Assembly (NCBI GenBank): GCA_946535695.1 | Contig: CAMNDS010000021.1 | Location: forward strand, 1-10,090 | Direction of reading: 5' to 3' | DNA from: an uncultured Clostridia bacterium | Lineage (GTDB): Bacteria > Bacillota > Clostridia > Oscillospirales > Acutalibacteraceae | DNA length: 10,090 bases | Part shown: in pieces, positions 1 through 7,951 of the stretch | Layout of the letters: the number at the start of each line of letters is the position of its first letter | Position numbering within the stretch: position 1 is the stretch's first letter | The notes under the pieces: model-generated | The model's database searches: none | What the model saw: the letters and a program-made list of their open reading frames with translations, nothing else | What the model was told of the DNA's origin: nothing | Translations under genes and position numbers: made by a program

Positions 1-123
1 CCCTACTGCCCCAATGGATTGCGGGATTTGGGTTTTGTTTTTATCCATAGCATGAGCTTTAACACCTAAAGCCGAAGTACAAGCAAGAAATAATGCGATT
101 TTGTTCCTATCAAACTTTTTCAT
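1..123 (-). CDS. N-terminal part of a small exported protein, function unknown (cut by window edge)
   Basis: Only the first 41 codons are in the window; the gene continues past the left edge. The translation starts MKKFDRNKIALFLAC and has a classic Sec signal peptide: basic residues in the first seven positions, a hydrophobic core (about residues 8-20), and a likely signal peptidase I site after the V-K-A-H-A stretch near residue 26, followed by a polar region (M-D-K-N-K-T-Q). The ATG at 121-123 is well supported by a GAGGTGG ribosome binding site at 130-136, six bases upstream. The gene has its own promoter (299-327) and a leader of roughly 170 nt, so it is probably transcribed separately from rpoBC, although read-through is possible. 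The mature part seen (about 15 residues) is too short to suggest a family. That it is exported is fairly sure; its function is unknown. Confidence 0.75.
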   Translation of the reverse strand, partial: MKKFDRNKIALFLACTSALGVKAHAMDKNKTQIPQSIGAVG

Positions 124-298
124 AAAAAACCACCTCGATTAAAATTTTGAACGTTGCTAAAAAAAATAAATATTTTCTCCGTCGCAACCGAAAGAAATGA
201 CTAAAACCTTTTATGTTACTATATCCATACATGAAGATCGCCTTCTACGAATATATTATTTCATATCATTTCTATTCACTCTTAGCAATATCATTTTG

Positions 299-327
299 AG
301 TATATAACAATGAGAAAAAAATGTCAA
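299..327 (-). promoter_or_regulatory. Sigma-A-type promoter of the left exported-protein gene
   Basis: Read on the minus strand, TTGACA (322-327) and TATACT (299-304) are separated by exactly 17 bp, a near-consensus housekeeping promoter. The predicted start of transcription is near 292, giving an untranslated leader of about 170 nt before the ATG at 123. In that leader I see only a 9-bp direct repeat (ATATCATTT on the plus strand at 263-271 and 288-296) and no recognisable riboswitch. The promoter lies about 60 bp past the rpoC stop. Confidence 0.75.
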
Positions 328-365
328 GCATAAAAACATAAATTCGATTTCTTTTTATTTGATTA

Positions 366-388
366 TTCTCCCCGGCGACGCCGGAGAA
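366..388 (-). terminator. GC-rich stem-loop after rpoC, possible terminator or 3'-end structure
   Basis: The arms CCGGC (372-376) and GCCGG (380-384) close a 3-nt loop. After a two-base bulge, TTCT (366-369) pairs with AGAA (385-388). The hairpin begins directly after the rpoC stop codon (390-392) and precedes the next gene's promoter, where the rpoBC terminator should be. The sequence following it in the rpoC direction is A-rich rather than T-rich, so it is not a textbook intrinsic terminator. A run of seven T lies on the opposite side (396-402 on the plus strand), offset by 7 nt from the stem. Confidence 0.45.
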
Positions 389-389
389 G

Positions 390-3300
390 TTATGATTTTT
401 TTCTTACTACTTCAATATTATTATAACACGGAAGTCCAGTCCCTGCCGGGAGCAAGTTGGCAATTATTACATTTTCTTTAAGCCCGGATAATTCATCAAC
501 CTTACCTTTTATTGCAGATTCAGTTAAAACTTTCGTAGTTTCTTGGAATGATGCTGCCGACAGGAAAGAATCGGTTGCCAAAGATGCTTTGGTTATACCT
601 AAAACGATCGGGGTATAAGAAGCCTCTCTTAAATTTTCCCCTTTTGATTCATTTAATTCTTGAATTTTTTTGTTTTGCCTTAAAACTTCGTAGATACTTT
701 CTGAAGAACCAGAAATAAGCGGAGTATCACCGGAATCTGAAATAATAACTTTTCTAAGCATTTGTTTAACTATAATTTCTATGTGCTTATCGTTAATATC
801 AACACCTTGCATTCTGTAAACGCGCTGCACTTCTTGAATAAGATAAGCTTCTAAAGCTGCAACACCTTTAATTTCTAAAAGCTCACGCGGATCAACCGAT
901 CCTTCGGTTATTAAAGTCCCACTATCAATCTTTTCGCCATCATTTACTAAAATCCTAAAACCATATGGAACTGGATATTCTTTGGAATTTCCGGTGAGTT
1001 CATTTTTGACAAAAACATGTTTTAAATCTTTAATTTCTTCAATAGAAACAGTTCCGGCAATTTCGCTGATGGTCGCCAAACGTTTGGGTTTTCTGGCTTC
1101 AAAAAGTTCTTCAACACGCGGCAGACCTTGGGTAATATCTTCGACACCTACGATACCACCTGTGTGGAAGTTTTTCATAGTAAGCTGCGTTCCGGGTTCA
1201 CCGATAGATTGCGCTGCCATAATTCCAACGGCGTCGCCGATATCAACCGGCTGCCCTGTTGCCAGGTTCGCGCCATAACACTTTTTACACACGCCATTTC
1301 GGCACTGGCACCTCAAAACCGAGCGTATATTAATCTTTTCAACCCCCGAAAGCACAATTTTTTCAGCGTCTTTATCATCCATCATCTTGTCTTTAGAAAC
1401 TATAACTTTACCATTTTTATCTTTAAAATCATCAACAAGATACCTTGAAACCAGCCTTTCGCTGAGCGATTCAATAACCTCTTTACCATCTTTAATTTCG
1501 AAAACCTCAATCCCCTCATTAATTCCGCAATCTTCTTCTTTAACTATCAAATTTTGTGCAACATCAACCAAACGTCTAGTTAAATACCCTGAGTCAGAAG
1601 TCCTAAGCGAAGTATCCGATGAACCTTTTCTGGCACCCCTTGATGCAATAAAATACTCAAGAACATTAAGACCTTCACGGTAATTAGACCTGATAGGCAC
1701 TTCGATTGTGGCTCCCGAGTTATTTGCGATAAGGCCACGCATGCCCGAAATTTGCTTTATCTGGCTCATAGAACCACGAGCTCCGGAATCGACCATCATA
1801 AAAACAGGATTTGTCTTGCTCATAACTCCGCCAAGCTCTGAAGTAACTTTATCAGTAGCTTCAGTCCAAATTTTTATTACTTGAGTTTTTCTTTCGTTAT
1901 CCGAGATCAAACCGTCATTATAATAATTGGTCACAACGTCGACTTTAGAATCGGAATCTTTTAAAATTTCTTTTTTAGATTCTGGAATACAAACGTCTTT
2001 TACCGAAACCGTGATTGCACCGGAAGTTGCATATTTAAAACCTATTGCCTTAACGTCGTCAAGAACCTTAAAAGTTTTTTCAAACCCATGAACCTTTATA
2101 CATTTGTCAAAAATCAAGTCAAGCTGGCTTTTACCGACTAAAAAGTCTACTTCATAATTAAGTGCTGATTCGATCTTGCGCCTGTTGACAAATCCCAAAT
2201 CCTGAGGGATTATCTGGTTAAAAATTATTCTTCCCGGAGTAGTTTCGATAAGTTTTACAACATTACGATTTCTCATATTAATTTTTCTTCTTATTCTTAT
2301 CGGAGAATGCAGTGAAATAATTTTGTGCTCTAAAGCAAGCATAACTTCATCTTCGCTTGCAAAAACTTTCTTACATTCTTCTTCTTTTTTAAAAGTTAAA
2401 TAATAAACACCCAAAACCATATCTTTTGTAGGAACCGTAACCGGTTTACCGTCGGAAGGCTTTAATAAATTTCCAACCGACATCATAAGGTGCCTGGCCT
2501 CTGCCTGAGCTTCGGCTGAAAGCGGTAAATGAACCGCCATTTGGTCACCGTCAAAGTCTGCATTATATGCATAACAAACCAAAGGATGCAGTTTTATGGC
2601 GCGTCCTTCGACCAAAACAGGTTCAAAAGCTTGAATTCCAAGTCTGTGAAGCGTCGGCGCTCTGTTTAGGAGCACTAAATGCCCTTTGATTACAACATCC
2701 AAAGCGTCCCAAACTTCGGGCTTTACGCGTTCGATTGCTTTTCTTGCAGCTCTTATGTTTATAAAAGCTCCAGTTTCGACCAGCCTGTGCATGACAAAAG
2801 GCTTGAAAAGTTCAAGCGCCATTTCTTTTGGCAAACCGCACTGGTACATTTTAAGTTCCGGTCCGACAACAATAACCGACCTGCCTGAATAGTCAACTCT
2901 TTTCCCGAGCAAATTCTGTCTGAATCTTCCTTGTTTACCCTTGAGCATATCCGAAAGTGATTTTAGTGGCCTGTTGTTTGCTCCAACAACGGGTCTGCCG
3001 CGTCTGCCGTTATCGATTAAAGCATCAACAGCTTCTTGTAGCATTCGTTTTTCGTTTTTAACAATAATATCCGGCGCTCCAAGCGCAAGCAGCCTCTTAA
3101 GGCGATTATTTCTATTTATAACCCTTCTATACAAATCATTTAAATCCGAAGTTGCAAATCTGCCGCCGTCGAGCTGCACCATGGGCCTTAAATCTGGGGG
3201 AATAACCGGCAGAACATCAAGTATCATCCACTCGGGGCGGTTGCCCGATAATCTAAAAGATTCAACTACTTCGAGCCTTTTTAAAATTTTTATCTTTTTT

Positions 3301-3902
3301 TGGCCGGAAGACGAAAAAAAATCATGTTTTAAGTCGTTAGATAAAATATCCAAATCCATCTGCTCAAGAATTTTTTTAACAGATTCCGCCCCCATTCCTG
3401 CCTGAAAATCATCCTCATATTTTTCTTTTAAATCTCGGTATTCTTTTTCAGAAATTATCTGCCCTTGTTCAAGTTCACGTATATCACCCGGGTCAGTTAT
3501 TATATACATTCCAAAATAAAGAACTTTTTCAAGCATTCTCGGCGAAATATCCAAAATTATAGAAAGCTTAGAAGGTATCCCCTTGAAATACCAAACATGT
3601 GAAACTGGAGCTGCAAGCTCAATATGCCCCATACGTTCGCGCCTGACCTTTGCACGCGTTATCTCAACACCGCATCTGTCACAAATTTTACCTTTATATT
3701 TAATTTTTTTATATTTTCCGCAGTGACATTCCCAATCTTTTGTAGGACCAAAAATTCGTTCACAAAACAATCCGTCAACTTCAGGCTTCAAACTGCGATA
3801 ATTAATAGTTTCGGGCTTTTTTACCTCCCCGCTTGACCACTTTCTTATTGTATCAGGTGACGCCAAATTTATACTTATCGATTTTAAATCTTCAAGTGCC
3901 AT
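390..3902 (-). CDS. rpoC: DNA-directed RNA polymerase subunit beta' (RpoC)
   Basis: Largest subunit of RNA polymerase, which with beta forms the active-site cleft. The gene is complete. I place the start at the ATG at 3900-3902 (protein MALEDLKSIS..., 1170 aa); a TTG seven codons upstream (3921-3923) would overlap the AAGGGAG ribosome binding site that serves this ATG. Numbered from that ATG, the N-terminal zinc ribbon has Cys59, Cys61, Cys74 and Cys77. The clamp helices that bind sigma follow (about 245-300). The catalytic NADFDGDQM motif has Mg-binding Asp449, Asp451 and Asp453. The bridge helix lies near 745-785. The second zinc site uses Cys792, Cys865, Cys872 and Cys875, and the trigger loop is near 895-930. 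There is no large trigger-loop insertion of the enterobacterial kind, and the length matches Bacillota RpoC. Oddity: the trigger loop reads LTMKNFH, with Lys910 where Arg is expected. It lies 87 bp after rpoB and is almost certainly co-transcribed with it. Confidence 0.98.
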   Translation of the reverse strand: MALEDLKSISINLASPDTIRKWSSGEVKKPETINYRSLKPEVDGLFCERIFGPTKDWECHCGKYKKIKYKGKICDRCGVEITRAKVRRERMGHIELAAPVSHVWYFKGIPSKLSIILDISPRMLEKVLYFGMYIITDPGDIRELEQGQIISEKEYRDLKEKYEDDFQAGMGAESVKKILEQMDLDILSNDLKHDFFSSSGQKKIKILKRLEVVESFRLSGNRPEWMILDVLPVIPPDLRPMVQLDGGRFATSDLNDLYRRVINRNNRLKRLLALGAPDIIVKNEKRMLQEAVDALIDNGRRGRPVVGANNRPLKSLSDMLKGKQGRFRQNLLGKRVDYSGRSVIVVGPELKMYQCGLPKEMALELFKPFVMHRLVETGAFINIRAARKAIERVKPEVWDALDVVIKGHLVLLNRAPTLHRLGIQAFEPVLVEGRAIKLHPLVCYAYNADFDGDQMAVHLPLSAEAQAEARHLMMSVGNLLKPSDGKPVTVPTKDMVLGVYYLTFKKEEECKKVFASEDEVMLALEHKIISLHSPIRIRRKINMRNRNVVKLIETTPGRIIFNQIIPQDLGFVNRRKIESALNYEVDFLVGKSQLDLIFDKCIKVHGFEKTFKVLDDVKAIGFKYATSGAITVSVKDVCIPESKKEILKDSDSKVDVVTNYYNDGLISDNERKTQVIKIWTEATDKVTSELGGVMSKTNPVFMMVDSGARGSMSQIKQISGMRGLIANNSGATIEVPIRSNYREGLNVLEYFIASRGARKGSSDTSLRTSDSGYLTRRLVDVAQNLIVKEEDCGINEGIEVFEIKDGKEVIESLSERLVSRYLVDDFKDKNGKVIVSKDKMMDDKDAEKIVLSGVEKINIRSVLRCQCRNGVCKKCYGANLATGQPVDIGDAVGIMAAQSIGEPGTQLTMKNFHTGGIVGVEDITQGLPRVEELFEARKPKRLATISEIAGTVSIEEIKDLKHVFVKNELTGNSKEYPVPYGFRILVNDGEKIDSGTLITEGSVDPRELLEIKGVAALEAYLIQEVQRVYRMQGVDINDKHIEIIVKQMLRKVIISDSGDTPLISGSSESIYEVLRQNKKIQELNESKGENLREASYTPIVLGITKASLATDSFLSAASFQETTKVLTESAIKGKVDELSGLKENVIIANLLPAGTGLPCYNNIEVVRKKS

Positions 3903-3908
3903 TAAATA

Positions 3909-3915
3909 CTCCCTT
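3909..3915 (-). promoter_or_regulatory. Ribosome binding site that fixes the rpoC start
   Basis: On the minus strand AAGGGAG lies six bases before the ATG at 3900-3902. The longer reading from the TTG at 3921-3923 would place this site inside the coding region and has no ribosome binding site of its own, so the ATG is preferred. Confidence 0.8.
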
Positions 3916-3925
3916 TTTATCAATA

Positions 3926-3965
3926 AAAATCAGAATCATCAAAATCTTTGTCATAAAAACTTCAA
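3926..3965 (-). repeat. Degraded copy of the rpoB 3' end in the rpoB-rpoC spacer
   Basis: This stretch aligns with 3999-4039, the end of the rpoB acidic tail, at about 33 of 41 positions with one single-base gap. The 20 bases nearest rpoC match at 19, including 18 in a row (TTTGATGATTCTGATTTT). In one frame it reads D-K-D-F-D-D-S-D-F, against the RpoB ending D-E-D-F-D-D-S-D-F-D-E. It is out of frame with RpoB and follows its stop, so it is not translated as part of RpoB. It looks like a tandem duplication of about 73 bp spacing that has since decayed. Confidence 0.6.
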
Positions 3966-3989
3966 TTAAATTTTTTTATTTATAAAATT

Positions 3990-6900
3990 TCATTCATCAA
4001 AATCAGAATCATCAAAGTCTTCATCACCAAAGTCATCAAAATCTTCGATAAAATCATTTTCATCAATATCGCAATTTTCCTGCGTTGCATCTTCATCTTC
4101 ATCTTCATCTTCATCTTCGACGGCATTATCACTTTCGTTGACATCGTCATAAGAATCATCATCCACACCCGATTCATCATCTAAGTCATAATTTATTTCG
4201 TTGTCCGCTGCCGATAAATCTTCACCGTCATCACTTTCGTCATCTTCATAATCAAAATCATCTGATAAATTCAATTCTTCAATTTTATTTTTAGTATTCT
4301 TACCAGAAGGTGCGAATTCATCAATTATCGGCTCATTTTCTTTATCAAAATTACGTCTCAGGTCAATTTCTTTGCCGTTTTTATCCAAAATAGACAAATC
4401 AAGTCCGATGGACTGCAACTCTTTTACCAAAACTTTGAAGGATTCAGGAATTCCTGGAGTCATAATATTTTGACCTTTGACTATGGCTTCGTACGCTTTA
4501 ACTCTTCCTACAACGTCGTCGGATTTTATAGTTAAAATTTCCTGCAGAGTATAAGCGGCACCATAAGCTTCGAGAGCCCAGACTTCCATTTCTCCAAATC
4601 TTTGACCGCCAAACTGTGCCTTGCCTCCGAGCGGCTGCTGAGTAACCAGTGAATACGGTCCTGTTGACCTTGCATGAATCTTATCATCAACCAGATGATG
4701 CAGTTTTAAATAATACATATATCCGACAACCACAGGGTTATCAAAATAATCGCCGGTTCTGCCGTCGCGAAGCCATACTTTTCCGTCTTCGCCAAGACCC
4801 GATTTTTTTAAACATTCAAAAATATCAGATTCTTTAGTGCTGTTAAATACAGGTGTTACAACTTTTATTCCCAAAGCTTTTGCGGCGTAGCCGAGATGCG
4901 TTTCCAAAACCTGCCCCATATTCATTCTCGCAGGAACTCCCAAAGGATTCAAAACAACATCCAAAGGTCTGCCGTCGGGTAAAAATGGCATATCTTCAAC
5001 AGGTAAAATTCTCGAAACAACACCTTTGTTTCCATGCCGTCCGGCCATCTTATCACCGACCGAAATCTTACGCTTTTGAGCAATATAACACCTTACAACC
5101 TTATTAACACCGGTTTCAAGCTCATTTTTGCAATTGTTTTTATCAAAAACTTTTACGTCAACTACAATTCCGCCCTCGCCATGCGGGACCCTGAGTGAAG
5201 TATCGCGAACTTCACGCGCTTTTTCGCCAAAAATTGCGCGGAGCAAGCGCTCTTCGGCAGTAAGTTTTGTTTCTCCTTTAGGCGAAACCTTGCCGACTAA
5301 TATATCGCCTGAACTTACTTTGGCACCGATTCTTACAATTCCGTTTTCATCCAAATTTTTTAAAAGTTCCTCGCTGACGTTTGGAATATCTCTTGTCATC
5401 TCTTCCGGGCCAAGCTTGGTATCGCGAGCTTTGGCGATATATTCCTCGATATGAATTGAGGTATAGACATCTTCTTTTGTAAGTCTCTCGCTCAAAAGCA
5501 CTGCGTCTTCGTAGTTATAACCCTCCCACGGCATAAAACCTACTAAAATATTTTTGCCGACACTTATTTCGCCGTTATCGGTGGAGGGGCCATCTGCTAA
5601 AATATCGCCTATTTTAAATTTTTGTCCTTTTCGGACGTTTACACGCTGATTAATACATGTGCTTTGATTGGAACGCTCAAATTTTTTAAGCTTAAAAAGC
5701 TCCGTCTTCCCGGAATCATATTTAACATTTATCGATGACGCATCGACTCTTATTACCTCTCCCGGCTCTTTTGCAATAATGCAAACCCTCGAATCTTTGC
5801 CGGCGCTGTATTCCATACCTGTTCCTACAAGTGGAGCTTCGGGTTTTAACAAAGGCACTGCCTGTTTTTGCATATTAGCGCCCATTAAAGCTCTAATCGC
5901 ATCGTCGTGCTCCAAAAACGGAATCATTGCAGTTGATACCGAAACCACCATTTTTGGAGAAACATCCATAAAATCGGCTTTATTTTTTTCTACTTCTAAA
6001 AAATCATCTTTAAATCTACATTTTACTTTTGCATTTACAAATCTTCCTTCGGAATCCAAAGGTTCGTTTGCCTGAGCAACTATAAATTCATCTTCTTCGT
6101 CAGCAGTCATATAAACAATCTCATCAGTGACTTTTCCTGTTTTTTTATCGATCTTCCTAAATGGCGCTTCAATGAAACCATATTCGTTAACTTTTGCAAA
6201 AATCGAAAGGTAAGAAATAAGACCAATGTTAGCTCCTTCGGGGGTTTCAATCGGGCACATGCGGCCATATTGAGTGTAGTGAACATCTCGAACTTCGAAA
6301 CTTGCGCGGTCTCTTGTGAGCCCTCCGGGGCCCAGTGCCGATAAACGCCGCCTGTGAGTAAGCCCTGACAGAGGATTAATTTGATCCATAAACTGCGAAA
6401 GCGGAGATGAATTAAAAAACTCTTTTATAGCCGCTACCACAGGTCTGATATTTATCAAGGCATGCGGAGTAATAACCTCTAAATCCTGAGATTGCAGCGT
6501 CATGCGCTCGCGAACAACCCTTTCAAGCCTTGAAAAACCAATCCTGAATTGATTTTGAAGAAGCTCCCCAACAGAACGCACTCTGCGGTTACCTAAATGG
6601 TCAATGTCATCGATTTCGCCAACTCCGCTCGAAAGCCCCAAAAGATAATTTATACTCGCAAAAATATCGTCTACCGTTAAATATCTGGGAACTAAGTCGA
6701 ATTTTCTATCGATTATTGCTTCTTTTAATTTTTCACCTTTATTCTGCTGTAAAATTTCGTAAAGTATGTTGAATTTTACTCTTTCTTTTATTCCGCATTC
6801 TTTTAAAGCATCAAAATCAACAAAATTATTTATGTCTACCATTCCGTTGGAAATTATCTTTACTTCTTGCGCTTCGACTTTAACATAAACTTCTGAAACA

Positions 6901-7868
6901 CCTTGGTTTTCAATTTCTATTGCCCTTTCGGTGCTTATTAACTCGCCCGGCATCGCCAAAACTTCGCCGGTTATGGGCGATACTATCATTTGGCTTACTT
7001 CTTGACCCTTTAATCTGCGCCATAAACATAATTTTTTGTTTACTTTATATCTTCCAACATTTGAAAAATCGTATCTGCGCGGATCAAAAAACAAAGAATT
7101 TACGTACCCTTGCGCGCCATCTATCGTAAGGGGCTCACCCGGCTTCATTTTTCTGTAGATATCCAAAAGCGCTTCTTCTGAATTCTTAGAGATATCTTTG
7201 GCGACAGTTGCCTTTAAATTTTTATTTTCTCCAAAATATCTCACAATATCTTCATCTGCGCCAAGACCGAGCGCACGAATCAAAGCTGTAATCGGGATTT
7301 TTCTGTTTTTATCAATTCTTACATAAATTACATCATTTGAATCCGTTTCAAATTCAATCCAAGCACCTTTATTAGGAATTATTTTGGAGCTGAAAAGTTT
7401 TTTCCCTGTTTTATCAAACTGCGCTTTAAAATATGAACCCGGCGAACGCGAAAGCTGAGATATTACTACTCTTTCGACACCATTTATTATAAAAGTACCA
7501 CTCTCGGTCATAATCGGGAAATCCCCCATGAATACTTCGGATTCTTTTACTTCACCTGTTTCGGTATTAACAAGTCTGACATTTATCTTCAAAGGTGACG
7601 CATATGTAACGTCCTTTTCACGGCATTCATCTATGGGATAATTTGGATACTCAGTATTCAAAGTGTATCCGTTAAAATCTAGAACCAATTTGTTGTTATA
7701 GTCGCTTATACCCGAACTGTCCCTTAAAACATCGTTCAGACCTTCCTTTAAAAACCAATCATACGATTTTTTCTGGACTTCCAGCAAATCAGGAATTCTC
7801 AAAAAATCATTTTCCTGACTAAAATTCACACGAACAGTATTTCCAAATTTAATTTCCTTCATATTCAT
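3990..7868 (-). CDS. rpoB: DNA-directed RNA polymerase subunit beta (RpoB) with a long acidic C-terminal tail
   Basis: Second-largest RNA polymerase subunit, forming one side of the catalytic cleft and the rifampicin pocket. The gene is complete. Three in-frame ATGs open it (7874, 7868, 7862). GAGGT at 7875-7879 touches the first but lies six bases from the second, so I choose 7868 (1292 aa). Numbered from there, the rifampicin region (about 489-515) keeps Gln492, Asp495, His505, Ser510 and Leu512, which predicts a drug-sensitive pocket. Next comes the ALGPGGLTRDRASFEVRDVH block, and then GDKMAGRHGNKGV with active-site Lys940 and Lys948. The conserved body ends near residue 1180. The last 90 residues (1203-1292) hold about 51 Asp/Glu and no Lys or Arg. 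Typical Bacillota RpoB is near 1150-1250 aa, so the excess is this tail. Upstream lies divergent tyrS, not the usual rplKAJL genes; rpoC follows. Confidence 0.98.
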   Translation of the reverse strand: MNMKEIKFGNTVRVNFSQENDFLRIPDLLEVQKKSYDWFLKEGLNDVLRDSSGISDYNNKLVLDFNGYTLNTEYPNYPIDECREKDVTYASPLKINVRLVNTETGEVKESEVFMGDFPIMTESGTFIINGVERVVISQLSRSPGSYFKAQFDKTGKKLFSSKIIPNKGAWIEFETDSNDVIYVRIDKNRKIPITALIRALGLGADEDIVRYFGENKNLKATVAKDISKNSEEALLDIYRKMKPGEPLTIDGAQGYVNSLFFDPRRYDFSNVGRYKVNKKLCLWRRLKGQEVSQMIVSPITGEVLAMPGELISTERAIEIENQGVSEVYVKVEAQEVKIISNGMVDINNFVDFDALKECGIKERVKFNILYEILQQNKGEKLKEAIIDRKFDLVPRYLTVDDIFASINYLLGLSSGVGEIDDIDHLGNRRVRSVGELLQNQFRIGFSRLERVVRERMTLQSQDLEVITPHALINIRPVVAAIKEFFNSSPLSQFMDQINPLSGLTHRRRLSALGPGGLTRDRASFEVRDVHYTQYGRMCPIETPEGANIGLISYLSIFAKVNEYGFIEAPFRKIDKKTGKVTDEIVYMTADEEDEFIVAQANEPLDSEGRFVNAKVKCRFKDDFLEVEKNKADFMDVSPKMVVSVSTAMIPFLEHDDAIRALMGANMQKQAVPLLKPEAPLVGTGMEYSAGKDSRVCIIAKEPGEVIRVDASSINVKYDSGKTELFKLKKFERSNQSTCINQRVNVRKGQKFKIGDILADGPSTDNGEISVGKNILVGFMPWEGYNYEDAVLLSERLTKEDVYTSIHIEEYIAKARDTKLGPEEMTRDIPNVSEELLKNLDENGIVRIGAKVSSGDILVGKVSPKGETKLTAEERLLRAIFGEKAREVRDTSLRVPHGEGGIVVDVKVFDKNNCKNELETGVNKVVRCYIAQKRKISVGDKMAGRHGNKGVVSRILPVEDMPFLPDGRPLDVVLNPLGVPARMNMGQVLETHLGYAAKALGIKVVTPVFNSTKESDIFECLKKSGLGEDGKVWLRDGRTGDYFDNPVVVGYMYYLKLHHLVDDKIHARSTGPYSLVTQQPLGGKAQFGGQRFGEMEVWALEAYGAAYTLQEILTIKSDDVVGRVKAYEAIVKGQNIMTPGIPESFKVLVKELQSIGLDLSILDKNGKEIDLRRNFDKENEPIIDEFAPSGKNTKNKIEELNLSDDFDYEDDESDDGEDLSAADNEINYDLDDESGVDDDSYDDVNESDNAVEDEDEDEDEDATQENCDIDENDFIEDFDDFGDEDFDDSDFDE
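3993..4262 (-). other. Region encoding the acidic C-terminal tail of RpoB
   Basis: These 90 codons, mostly GAT and GAA with TTT, TCT and AAT between them, encode a segment of about 51 acidic and no basic residues. Low complexity and the lack of long hydrophobic runs suggest it is disordered. It ends in repeated D-F-D-D units (EDFDDF, DEDFDDSDF). It lies outside the conserved beta fold, so it is probably a lineage-specific appendage. Confidence 0.85.
4088..4117 (-). repeat. Five perfect hexanucleotide repeats coding for Glu-Asp in RpoB
   Basis: CATCTT is repeated five times without error on the plus strand, coding on the minus strand for five Glu-Asp pairs inside the acidic tail. The 6-bp unit keeps the reading frame whatever the copy number, so slippage would only lengthen or shorten the tail. 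Confidence 0.9.
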
Positions 7869-7874
7869 TTGCAT

Positions 7875-7879
7875 ACCTC
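7875..7879 (-). promoter_or_regulatory. Ribosome binding site of rpoB
   Basis: GAGGT on the minus strand directly abuts the ATG at 7872-7874, too close for normal initiation. It is six bases from the ATG at 7866-7868 and twelve from the one at 7860-7862. This favours the middle ATG as the rpoB start. Confidence 0.6.
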
Positions 7880-7896
7880 GTACTAAAAATAGAACT

Positions 7897-7925
7897 AAAA
7901 TATATCAGATTTTTAAAAATGTAAA
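7897..7925 (-). promoter_or_regulatory. Candidate rpoB promoter
   Basis: On the minus strand TTTACA (7920-7925) is followed either by TATATT (7899-7904) after 15 bp or by TATTTT (7897-7902) after 17 bp. A TG two bases before TATATT would make it an extended -10 element. The upstream gene is divergent, so rpoB needs a promoter in this gap; which hexamer is used is uncertain. Confidence 0.55.
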
Positions 7926-7951
7926 AGCACTCAAATACAAAAAATCCGGTC

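Noticed and set aside
2941..3405. 154-codon open frame on the plus strand inside rpoC
   Set aside because: It is antisense to highly conserved beta' coding sequence, and its Ser/Leu-rich translation is what reverse-reading A/T-ending codons gives. There is no convincing ribosome binding site or family resemblance.
3903..3923. TTG start seven codons upstream for rpoC
   Set aside because: The AAGGGAG ribosome binding site lies inside this extension, at the right distance from the ATG at 3902, and the extension is not part of the usual RpoC N-terminus.
3980..4180. 66-codon minus-strand frame rich in Met, Leu, Ile and Lys
   Set aside because: It is the GAT/GAA repeats of the RpoB tail read one frame off; the low-complexity Met/Lys peptide is an artefact.
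5668..6075. 135-codon open frame on the plus strand inside rpoB
   Set aside because: It is a shadow of conserved beta codons; the same holds for the plus-strand frames at 982-1278, 1128-1448, 4853-5107 and 5128-5454.
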